This document shows, piece by piece, positions 55,965-64,000 of a stretch of DNA of 64,000 bases (its first letter is position 1; each line of letters starts with the position of its first letter). The notes under the pieces were generated by a model. That model was given only the letters and a program-made list of their open reading frames with translations, was not told the origin of the DNA and searched no databases. Source of the DNA: Porphyra umbilicalis. Lineage: Eukaryota; Rhodophyta; Bangiophyceae; Bangiales; Bangiaceae. The stretch covers positions 494,092-558,091 of the forward strand of contig KV918765.1 of assembly GCA_002049455.2 (NCBI GenBank). The letters are read 5' to 3'. Position numbers and translations under genes: made by a program.

Positions 55965-57340
55965 CTAGTCGTCTCCCTCAGCGTCTAGCCGGTCCTCCGA
56001 ACCGTCCGCGCCATCGTCGCGCACAGGAAAAACAGGCATCACATAAATGCCATCGTTCTCATCGTCGAGTGTCTTGGGCCCAGCGGCAAGAGCCGCCGCT
56101 GCCTTGGCCTGCTTTGTCGACAGCGGCCGCCGGCCACGGTTTGCTGCAATAGAGCCGGCGGCCGAGGCCGCCGGTGAGAACACAGTAGCAGTCGTCGTCT
56201 TGACCGCAGACGCCGGCGGCGCACCCCCAGGTGCACCAGAGCCGGCGGCCGAGGCCGCCGGTGAGGACACAGTCGCAGTCGTCGTCTTGACCGCAGACGC
56301 CGGCAGCGCACCATCAGGGGCGCTCGCCGCCGGCTTAGATGCCGGCAATACCGCCGTGCCAGCCGGCGGCTCCTGCGCCGGCGGCATGCGCGGCGTCGAC
56401 GGTGGTGCCAGCGGGGTGTGGAGAGTGTGGACTCCCCTGCCGCCGGCGCATCTCTTGTAGACACCGGCGGCGGAGACGTCTCCGAAAAAGTATCCGGCGG
56501 GGACAGCGCCAACCCGGCCGCCGCCATCAGCTTGCAAGCATACGCGCGACGAAAAGCGACAGCTTCCGGCGTGTCGCGTATCTCGGCCGAGTTAAAAAAG
56601 CTACGGTACTGCGCTCCGACGTTGCTTCCGCCAGCGCGGATAGCGCGTCGGTGCTCGCCTTGAACATACGCGACTCCTAGATGCCCGCCGCCTTGTCACG
56701 CTTGGCGGCCTTCGTACCACGCGGGCGCGACTGGTAGCCGCCAGCACCGGCGTCCTCTCCGTCCTCGTCAGAATCGCTTGTCGAGCGGCCGACGGGAGAG
56801 CCGCCGGCTGATCCGGCACCGGCGGAGCCGCCGTCGGCTGCGGCGGCCCCGGCGGCCCCGCTGAACTTGTCGAAGTGCCGCAGCACCCGCCAGCACGGGA
56901 CCCACGGGCAGTGCACTTGCTTGGCCTTGCGATTGGTCGCCTTACCCTTGGCCGTGTCCGCCGTGCGGTCCTTGCGTATCGCCTCGTACGCATTGGCGCC
57001 ACAGAAGAGCGCCATCGCAGCGCTGATCATGTCCTCGTCACTTGGGTTGCCCGTCAGCTCCATGCGCTTGACCGCCATGTAATGGGAGCCAAACTCGCTC
57101 GCGCCCTTGCGGATTTTGTCCCACTGCTTCTGCACCCCCCCCACGCCGCGCTCAGTGCGCCGCCGGACGCCAGGGCGCCTCGCCAGCAACCCCTTCCATG
57201 CCGCCACGACTGAGGCCCAAAACGTCGGCCCACTCTGGTCCGCCCCCTTGACGGGGTCCAGGGACGTTCTGAAGTACGCCTTGCACAACGCCACATGCTC
57301 CTCATCCGTCCATACGTCGGCGCAGCAACGCCACAGCCGA
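55965..57340 (-). pseudogene. NAM/Myb-like DNA-binding partner of the Harbinger transposase
   Basis: The conserved core reads VWTDEEHVALCKAYF, GADQSGPTFWASVV, TERGVGGVQKQWDKIRKGASEFGSHY and VPCWRVLRHFDKF. This is the trihelix/NAM-associated pattern of the second Harbinger protein, which binds element ends and carries the transposase to the nucleus. No ATG precedes VWTDEE in frame; an upstream TGA near 57,345 suggests an exon boundary or loss of the start. The core ends with Ser/Asp-rich and Lys/Arg-rich stretches (TKAAKRDKAAGI) at TAG (56677-56679). The same frame continues ESRMFKASTDALSALAEA and then shifts (FFNSAEIRDTPEAVAFRRAYACK). The last 190 codons are Pro/Ala repeats with an acidic end. 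Lesions: TAG plus at least one frameshift. Confidence 0.75.
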
Positions 57341-57355
57341 CGGCGTCAACGTCCA

Positions 57356-58910
57356 CTACTTGTGCACCGGCGGCGGCGTGCCCGGCGCTGCCGCCGGCTT
57401 GTCCTGGCCCGCCGCTTTGTCCTGACCCGCCGCCTCGTCCTGGCCCGCCGGCTTGTCCTGGCCCGCCGGCTGGTCGTGGCCCGCCGACTTGTCGTGGCCC
57501 GCCGGCTTGTCGTGGCCCGCCGCCGGCGTGACCGCCGACGCCTCCCCCGGAGCCCCTAGACTCACCTTCGGGACGGGCGGGGGGTGCACGGTGGCTGCCG
57601 GAGGCCGGCATTCGGCGGGTGAGAGCTGCGCGTCGCCGGCTTGCCGTTGATTTGCAGCCGGTGGTGCCGACTCCCCGCCGGCTTCAGACGGCCCGCTGGC
57701 TGGCGGCAGCGCCTGCGAGCCACCGCCTTCGCGGCGGGTAACCCCGAATGGGATGGAGTTGCCGTCGGCTTGAAGCAACACACGAATAGTCGGCGGCGGC
57801 AGACAGCCGCGAGCCGGCGGCGCGCTCACGTCTTGCAGCAAGAGTTGACCTTGGTCTGGCGGCCCGTCGCCGTTCACGTCTGCAGGCGGCGGTCCCCCGC
57901 CTGTCGGGCGCCGTCCGTCGCCGCCGCCGGCGTGACGATGGGTCCACCCAGCCGGCGGCACCCAGTCGCTGGGCGGCGGCAACGACGCTCGTCCTTGCCC
58001 ACCGCCCCAATGGCCGTCCCCTTGTGGTGATCGACCTCCAGGCGGCGGCCCCGAGTTGCCTCCGGCTTGGCGTGGGTGCGGATCAGCCGGCAGCGCCCAG
58101 TCGTTGCGCTGCGGCGACGGCGCCCGTCCTTGCCCCCCACCCCAGTTGCTGCCAGATTGGTGTGGGTGTCGATCAGCTGGCGGCGCCCAGCTGTCGCGCG
58201 GCAGCGACAGCGCTCGTCCTTGCCCCCCGCCCCAGTTGCCGCCGGCTTGATGTTGGTGCTAATCAGCCGGCGGCGCCCAGTTGTTGCCCGGTGACGACGG
58301 CGCCCCCCCTTGCCCCCCGCCTCCGTTGCCGCCGGCTTGTTGAGGGTGCCGAAAAGCCGGCGGCGCCCAGTTGTTGCGCGGTGATGAAGGCGCCCCCCCT
58401 TTCCCCCCGCCCCAGTTGCCTCCGGCTTGTTGAGGGTGCCGAACAGCCGGCGGCGCCCAGTTGTTTTGCGGTGGCGACGGCGCCAGTCCTTGCGCCCCGC
58501 TTCAGTTGCCTCCGGCTTGTTGAGGGTACCGAACAGCCGGCTGCGCCCAGTTGTTGCGCGGTGGCGACGGCGCCCGTCCCTGCCCGCCGCCGCAGTTGCC
58601 GCCTGCTTGTTGTGGATGGCGACCAGCCGGCGGCGACAGGTTGTTGCGTGGTGGCGACGGCGGACGCCCTTGTCCCCCGCCCCAGTTGCCGCCGGCTTGT
58701 TGAGGATGCCGAAGAGCCGGCGGCGCCCAGATTCTGCGCAGCAATGATGGTGCCCGTCCGCCGCACGACGGTGACGATGCGGAGCACGGCGGGCACTTCC
58801 TGAGGTGGCACGAAGAGGTCCACCGCACGAGCACGGCGAGAAGCTCTTGGTGCCGCCGACGCTGGTCCGTCCTCCGCTCCGCGTCGCGCTCCGGGTCGGG
58901 CTTGCGGGTC
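57356..58910 (-). pseudogene. Low-complexity N-terminal region of the Harbinger partner gene
   Basis: Candidate start MTRKPDPERDAERRTDQRRR near 58,910, followed by nine or so 30-residue units (PPAGRHPQQAGGNWGGGQGR type) and a Pro/Gly/Gln/His region with AGHDKPAGQDKPAGQD heptad-like repeats. It ends at a TAG next to the NAM core. In the best frame a TGA near 58,500 and a TAG near 58,260 interrupt it. It is colinear with, and directly upstream of, the NAM/Myb core, so I infer that it is its N-terminal part. It could also be a separate low-complexity protein. Confidence 0.45.
58055..58800 (-). repeat. 90-bp tandem repeat, about 8 units
   Basis: TTGC(C/T)(G/T)CCGGCTTG recurs every 90 bp (for example 58,325 and 58,415), so each unit encodes 30 residues and preserves frame. 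Units differ at about 5-15% of positions. Confidence 0.8.
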
Positions 58911-59169
58911 ATGGTGGGAGATGGGGGAGAGCGGCGGCTCTTGAAAGGATTGGACGAGAGTCGGGGAGGGGGGGGGGGCGGAAGGGACGAGGCACCGTTG
59001 CAAAAACGGCACCCCTCCGGCCCCCACGCAGCACCGGCGGCGCTCGCTGGCAAAGAGCCACAAGTAGGTGGCCGGCGGCAAGAATAACAAGCGGGGGGGA
59101 GGGCTGGGAACCACCGACAGCGTGCCTCGCCGGCGGCAAGGGTGGGAAATGCTCAACGGTAGCAGGGGG

Positions 59170-59438
59170 GCCGACGAGCGTTCTCTGCGCCTTCGTTATG
59201 GTTGATACGGCCGCTGACCGCAGTTGTCCACTGCCGCTGCAGTGAATCAAATCCTGGTGGAAAATAACGTCGTTATCGGGCCCAGAAAGAACGTGATGAA
59301 AGGGATCCTGCAGGTACTTAGGCTGATAAATAGCAAAGCAGCCAACCGCTGACGTACGTGTGGCTGTCTAAGGAGGCGGACTTGGTTCTAGAACGGAATA
59401 GCCGATAGAGATAGCCTGAGTTGTTGACAATGCTCTGA
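59170..59438 (-). repeat. Long terminal inverted repeat, right
   Basis: Inverted partner of 50768-51035. Here the repeat continues about 110 bp further to the outer TACAGT-type end (59559), which on the left side has been replaced. Confidence 0.85.
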
Positions 59439-59559
59439 GCAACCCTTCTGTGGAGCAGGAGAGAAATTTTTTCTGGTCGCGGCACGGACGTTTGTAGCCC
59501 ACGTTTTCCTGCATGGCTGTGCGTGCGTAGGGGTGACACATAAGCGGATAGTTACTGTA

Positions 59560-62388
59560 TTCCAGGCACGTGCGTGCAATACCCTGGCCTTCCGAGCGGT
59601 GGAGCGCTCGGCGACGCATTGATAACAGGCACGCCGGCCGGCTCCAAGGCCGCGAGCACGCATGGAGCCACGTGCAGCCACATTTCCGTAGCGGGGGGGG
59701 CATGGGGCGGCGGAAGGGGTGGTGCCGCCGCCACCGCAGCGGCGGCGGCCCGCTGGCGTGGCGCAACGCCCACAAGCGGGGCCGTCACCCCGCCACGCAG
59801 TGCACCTGTGCGCGGCGGGCAGGGCGGCCGACACGGGGCACGGGCGGGCGTGTGGGATCGACCGCCGCGCGACGGGGCGCCTGTAACCGCACCGGTAGAT
59901 GGCGTCAGCAACCGCCGACCCGCCGCCGCAACAGAAGCCGGCGCGCAGGCACGATCACCCGCGGGGCACCTGGGCGCTTCGATCCCCGGAAATCGCTGCG
60001 CGTGGTGGCCGCGCGCAACTCGCGGCGGTGGGGGAGGGCAGGGGGGCAGGCGCCGTCCAAGCTTTGTGACCCCTGTGGCAGGACAGTCCTTCTCATGCAC
60101 GTACCTTCATTCGCTTTTAGCGTCATCGCGACCCTTGCAACACTGACACGCCTTCAGATCCCTGAGGACACGAAAGCAGACTGCCACCCCTGAAACGGAG
60201 AGCAAGTCCCGTGATCTAAGTATATGTGTGCACCACTACACTTTGAGAGCACCCTGTCTTCAGAGCAACGCCATCAACGTCCGCATCGAGCCGCTTATGA
60301 ACAATTGAAGAGCGCCACGTAAGCAAACGTGTAGTTGTTTGATTGGGTGTCGAACTGGCGCGAGTTTTTCCGATCTGATGCTGACAAAGACCATGTACTT
60401 AAAAAAAAAGGGTAGGCTACATTATTTCTATATGCGAAAATGAGAGAGCGTGTTGATGGTTGTGACCCTCCGAGCTCAACCGGCTCAGACGTCCCAGTTG
60501 ACCCTGCCGCGCATGTCGCGTGCCGATGAGCAATCTTAGCTGTGTGCAAGGGCGATCGTAGCCCGATCGTTGCTAAAAAATGTGACACGAAGCCTATTGG
60601 GAACAACATCTGGCCTAAATGTGCGGTCATGGAGGCAATCGTCACGCGAATTGGTGCCAGGTTCATGATCGCCACGTGTCTCGGGGCATTTCCTGTGCGG
60701 AGCGGCGCTCAAAACGGTGACACGTTCGACCTCACTTGATCTCGGGAGTAGGCTTGTTGAGTGCGCCCCGAGTTTCGGGGCGCTCGTGCATAATGCGCCC
60801 CTGAGCTCCCTTTGAGCGCTCAGTGCGCCCTGTGAAACTAGCGACCATCTGTGAATGAATCACTATGCATGTGAAAGAAGGACTGTTGACGGTCATCCGC
60901 AAGCCCCAATGTGTCTGCGTGCCGCCCACAGCGGCAGCTCCCAAGGACAAACAAGAGAACAGCTGAATATGTTCCAGATGATGATGTAAACAACCAGACC
61001 GTCCGGCCATGAGGACAAGAAACACACGCACACCATACAGAGTCACGCCGACCTGTTCACGTCTGCAGCCTTGCCCAAGTAGTTGTCCTTGCCAAAGATG
61101 TCTTGCAGTCGTGGGAGGTGGTTGAGAAGGATGCTGCTACTCTGGCGCCAAGACGAGGGCCATCGCTGCTGCCATGGCCATTTCCTGACGGTCCCTTCCC
61201 GCCTTACCGCTGGGGCACCTGCAGCCAGGGCTGCGCGCCCATAGAGGCTGCAGACAGAGTCGTCGGGCACTCTGTCAACCACGTAGTTAAAATGTTACGA
61301 CAATTGTTATTCAGAGCGCCCATCAAAGCGCCCAGGAAACGGTCGGCGCTGGGCGCTCGAGCGCCCTCTGAGCGCCCATTGAGCGCCTAAACTGCGCCCA
61401 AAAAGAGCGCCCTGGCCGCAGTCAACAACCCTTCTCGGAAGCGACGGCACGGACAACGGTGCTGGTGGAAGCACGAAGCTGGGTCGGAGCAACAAACTAC
61501 GGCCAATCAGGCATGTTCAGTGGAGTACAGCGAATGGCACACTCTCCTGCGCCCCGTCCTGCGCCCCGTCCTGCGGAGATGGCATCCGGTGGCCTGGTAG
61601 CGAGGCTCCCGGCCTGATCGGCCACCCAGAGGCGATGAGCCACTATAAGCAGAAACAGGTCCACCGGCCGCATGGCACGACGTGGCGACCCGTTGGGAGC
61701 GACCGGCTCCCACGGGGCCGTCATGCAGTACGTGCGAATCTTGACAGTTCTCAGCACGCGGCACGCTTGCAATAGTGGCCCTGCTGGTGTCTCTTCGGCT
61801 CGTTATGCGGCGTCGAACGAGGCTGTGTCAAGTATAAGTGGTCTTAAGGGACAGCTCCTGTACGGGCCCCGACGTCCGACAGATTGTTCGCAGAGATCGA
61901 TGCACGGCAGCGAAACGTACGCCACTCACCTCCAATGTCACACGATGACTAGTTTAGCTTGGGTGATGTTTGACCGGGGCTGGTCGCGCGATGGAGCACG
62001 AATCACCCAGGGCCGCCGACGGCCCAGCGCCAAACCCAGACGGTGCGATCAAGAATGTCACACGTGGTGACCATCACGATCGTCTCGGAGCCCTCCTGAG
62101 CCACTGACAGCGCTTCATTTCGTCTAAAACGGGCCGGCCCCGTTCGGACCGGTCGGTAATCGGCCTCTGGCGTCCCCAAATCTGGCTTCTGAGAGGAAGC
62201 CCACCCTTGATTCGCGACTGCCTCCGAACTCACCTCTGGATTATCCGGTTGGACTTATCTGGGCGCTGTAAATTGTTTCTGGCCCGTTTGCGGAAGTTCT
62301 GCATACGCATATGGTGCCACGTTAGACACGTGGGGACACATGGTCCATATCTTTACGAAAATCGACATTGTTGGGATTGCTCTGAAGG
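59560..62388. other. Intergenic repeat debris
   Basis: 59,570-60,150 is GC-rich with frames on both strands and no recognised domain. 60,180-60,265 matches 52,035-52,131 (element end with CACTTTGAGAGCACCCTGTC). 60,770-60,835 has GCGCCCC palindromes. 62,230-62,255 has a half match to the ATTATCCGG core. No gene is supported. Confidence 0.45.
61185..61410. mobile_element. GGCGCT-rich MITE, copy B
   Basis: Inverted relative to 21425-21625. Shares the CCTTCCCGCCTTACCGCTG end and many GCGCCC/GGGCGC motifs, including GCCCTCTGAGCGCCCA. Confidence 0.6.
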
Positions 62389-63090
62389 CTACGGAACAGC
62401 ATGGACCCCGGCGCCGTAGGTACCGACGGTTAAGGCGATCATAAGACGAGGGAGACTGCCGGTGCGCATGGAGGTAGCGTCAGGGAGAAAAGAGGGGGCG
62501 ACGGTGGGGAAGGAGAGAAAAACGATGAGCACTTCATCGCCAGCAGTGGGGACAACGTTGTCCACTGTGGGATGTGTACCTCGGGCGAATAGCAGCTCGT
62601 AGCAGAGCATAGCGGCAGCAAGCCGTTTAATCGCAGTGCTCGTTTCCTGTCGCGTGCACTCATCCGAACAGCGAGGGTCGGCCACGCTCTCTTCTACCAC
62701 AGAGAGGAACGGGCATTGACCCCACCGTGAGACAAGACACGTAAACAGCGGTCCGGCGTCACGCTGCAGGCCAGCCCTCTTGCGCATGTACGGCCACCGA
62801 GCCCCCCTCGCGAGGCACCATCCAGCCCGCTCCTCTAGCGGCCACCTGCCCTCGTCACGCACCAGCCACTCGCAAATTGAGCACCACTTGGCTGCAGCAG
62901 CCACGGATGCCGCGTCCGGGGTGGCCAGTGGCCGCGCAACCATGAGGTGTGAGTGACCGACTGGGTTGCGCATCCCGTTAGGGGGGAATCGCACGCACAC
63001 GCGGTTGAGCGGGCCGGGGTGCGTACGTATTGCAGAATGCCCAATTTTGGCCGATCTGAACAGGAACACGAACACAAGGGGCACTTTCAT
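62389..63090 (-). CDS. Hypothetical protein, 233 residues
   Basis: Single frame of normal composition with a Cys/Trp-rich centre (WCSICEWLV, AGWCLARGARWPYMRKR, CLVSRWGQC, CSDECTRQ) and a hydrophobic C-terminal third. No family recognised. The first 15 codons run through a half copy of the foldback MITE seen at 21,176-21,206, so either the gene captured MITE sequence for its start or the true start is at an internal Met (MRNPVGHSHLM or MVARPLATP). No intron signals are evident. Could be spurious. Confidence 0.35.
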   Translation of the reverse strand: MKVPLVFVFLFRSAKIGHSAIRTHPGPLNRVCVRFPPNGMRNPVGHSHLMVARPLATPDAASVAAAAKWCSICEWLVRDEGRWPLEERAGWCLARGARWPYMRKRAGLQRDAGPLFTCLVSRWGQCPFLSVVEESVADPRCSDECTRQETSTAIKRLAAAMLCYELLFARGTHPTVDNVVPTAGDEVLIVFLSFPTVAPSFLPDATSMRTGSLPRLMIALTVGTYGAGVHAVP

Positions 63091-64000
63091 TTTTCCAATG
63101 TAATTTGCTCACTTTGACGGCAGTCGTCCTTTTCTCTTCAATTCACTGGACTTTAGTCTAGGGTACTTATCAACATGCGCATGAGGTCACACACATAACT
63201 TTTTTTTTTCTCCAGTGCACGCGCGGGAGTACTTGCGGTTGGCCCCGTGTGCACACCTTTTCGGGCGGTACGCAGTGTATCGATCACTGCTGCGGACCCT
63301 TTGGGCATGGTTCGGTGCGCCACATACATCCAGCACTTTCTGTAGCTTTTCTCTTATGTAGCATGTCAGCCGCGGTCATACGGACGCCGTACGTCGCTTT
63401 TCGTAGGATGTCCGGGTCAGTTGCCTCAGAATGAGGGTGGTGCGTTCAGACCCCCGAAAACGTCGATCTGGTCAGACGCGTGGACTGTATTTTGTGTTAA
63501 AGTCCGGCGATGGTGCTCCACGGGACAACCAAGGCACATTCTGTTCGAATTTTCAAGCAGACGCTTGCGACCCATCGTCCTGGAGGAGAGGGCTGCCGGA
63601 CGGCCGGCGGGAGCTGCCGACGGCCACACCACCGCTATCGTCGAAGTCACCACCGCGGCGGCCGCACATGCCCGACACACCCCCCGCGCGCGCGTCGGTG
63701 CGCGACCGCCCGCGAGCAACACAGCCGGCGCGCGGGCGGCCGCCGCGCCGACGAGGCGAACAGCCCCACCCACCCCCCCGCGCGCGCGTGTGAGTGTCCC
63801 CGCCGGCGGCCGCACCGCCCGTCGCGCGCGATATTGCATGGTCCCAGGCGCCGCCGCCCCCGCGCCGACGCGGCGGCAGCGTTGACGGCGGCCCCACCCT
63901 TTGAGGTGCCCCCCCACTCCTCGCCCCCGCTACTGTCTGACGGTGGACGAGCTCCGCCGCCGTTGGGAGCGGGGAAGGGCGCCGGCAGCGCCACCGCCGC
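63091..64000. other. Right edge, no supported gene
   Basis: 63,091-63,600 is mixed composition without a gene. From about 63,600 the GC content rises sharply and frames open on both strands. This resembles the 5' region of a host gene that would lie beyond the window, but no domain is visible. Confidence 0.35.

Larger units (their letters stand above)
50666..59559. mobile_element. PIF/Harbinger-type element with long inverted repeats
   Basis: The outer ends are TACAGTCAATATCCGCTTA (left, 50666-50684) and its near-complement CGGATAGTTACTGTA (right, ending 59559). Inside, 50768-51035 and 59170-59438 are inverted repeats of about 268 bp with high identity (TCAGAGCATTG... to ...GAACGCTCGTCGGC). 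On the left, about 83 bp between the outer end and the long repeat is replaced by half of the 43570-type MITE. Internally it encodes a DDE transposase (+) and a NAM/Myb-like protein (-), the two-gene content of PIF/Harbinger elements. The TACAGT ends are more like Tc1/pogo than Harbinger and no 3-bp duplication was found, so the precise outer limit is uncertain. Confidence 0.7.

Noticed and set aside
1-64000. Giant-virus (pandoravirus-like) genome
   Set aside because: High GC, MITEs and Fanzor would fit, but phase-consistent spliceosomal introns, a host-type BTB gene, a secreted-protein gene and several eukaryotic TE families point to a nuclear genome. A virus-derived origin for only the 0-21 kb cluster remains open.
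1-64000. tRNA or rRNA genes
   Set aside because: No convincing cloverleaf with A and B boxes and no rRNA core sequence was noticed by eye; a tRNA scan could not be run.

Overview
This looks like a piece of a GC-rich eukaryotic nuclear genome. The signs are spliceosomal introns with matching reading phase, TATA-type promoters with long leaders, host-type genes (BTB/POZ, F-box-like, a secreted protein) and a dense mix of eukaryotic transposon families: hAT, PIF/Harbinger, Tc1/pogo-like MITEs, a non-LTR retrotransposon relic and Fanzor. The Gly/Ala/Arg/Pro-rich proteins, very long G/C homopolymers and few introns fit an alga, and a bangiophyte red alga (Porphyra/Pyropia type) is my best guess, but nothing here proves the lineage. 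A single N near 32,943 shows this is a draft assembly.

Layout. (1) 0-21 kb is a cluster of unusual genes: an AAA+ ATPase (-), a very large ParB-like / beta-class DNA methyltransferase / SET protein (-), a second ParB-like protein with four 150-bp repeats (+), a Ulp1-type cysteine protease (+), a small basic protein (+) and a leucine-rich-repeat protein with an acidic tail (+). Five same-direction copies of a short repeat (core ATTATCCGGT) lie between these genes, and nearly every gene has one or a few frameshifts or stops. I read it as a decaying large mobile element, possibly virus- or plasmid-derived, that carried its own chromatin/DNA-modification toolkit; no transposase or integrase was recognised.

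(2) 21-41 kb holds two related copies of a Fanzor (eukaryotic TnpB-like, RNA-guided nuclease family) element, about 24.6-31.3 kb and 34.7-40.5 kb. Copy 1 carries a hAT MITE, an internal TGA and a RuvC-I Asp-to-Phe change. Copy 2 keeps the nuclease core open but has two 1-nt deletions further upstream. Copy 2 also preserves the empty site for the hAT insertion in copy 1. Between them lie a non-LTR fragment, a small spliced gene and a 120-bp tandem repeat that repeats a TATA box.

(3) 40.5-50 kb is mainly host: a spliced BTB/POZ gene, a spliced secreted cysteine-containing protein and an F-box/LRR-like gene interrupted by poly-C tracts.

(4) 50.7-59.6 kb is an approximately 8.9-kb PIF/Harbinger element with unusually long inverted repeats. 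It carries a DDE transposase (+) and a NAM/Myb-like DNA-binding partner (-), each with an in-frame TAG and long low-complexity repeats.

(5) 59.6-64 kb is mostly repeat debris plus one unassigned ORF.

Genes of clear host type are intact once spliced, except the F-box gene at its homopolymers. Mobile-element genes are broken, which argues that most lesions are biological decay rather than sequencing error. Long C-runs lie on the sense strand close to the starts of several genes from both classes.
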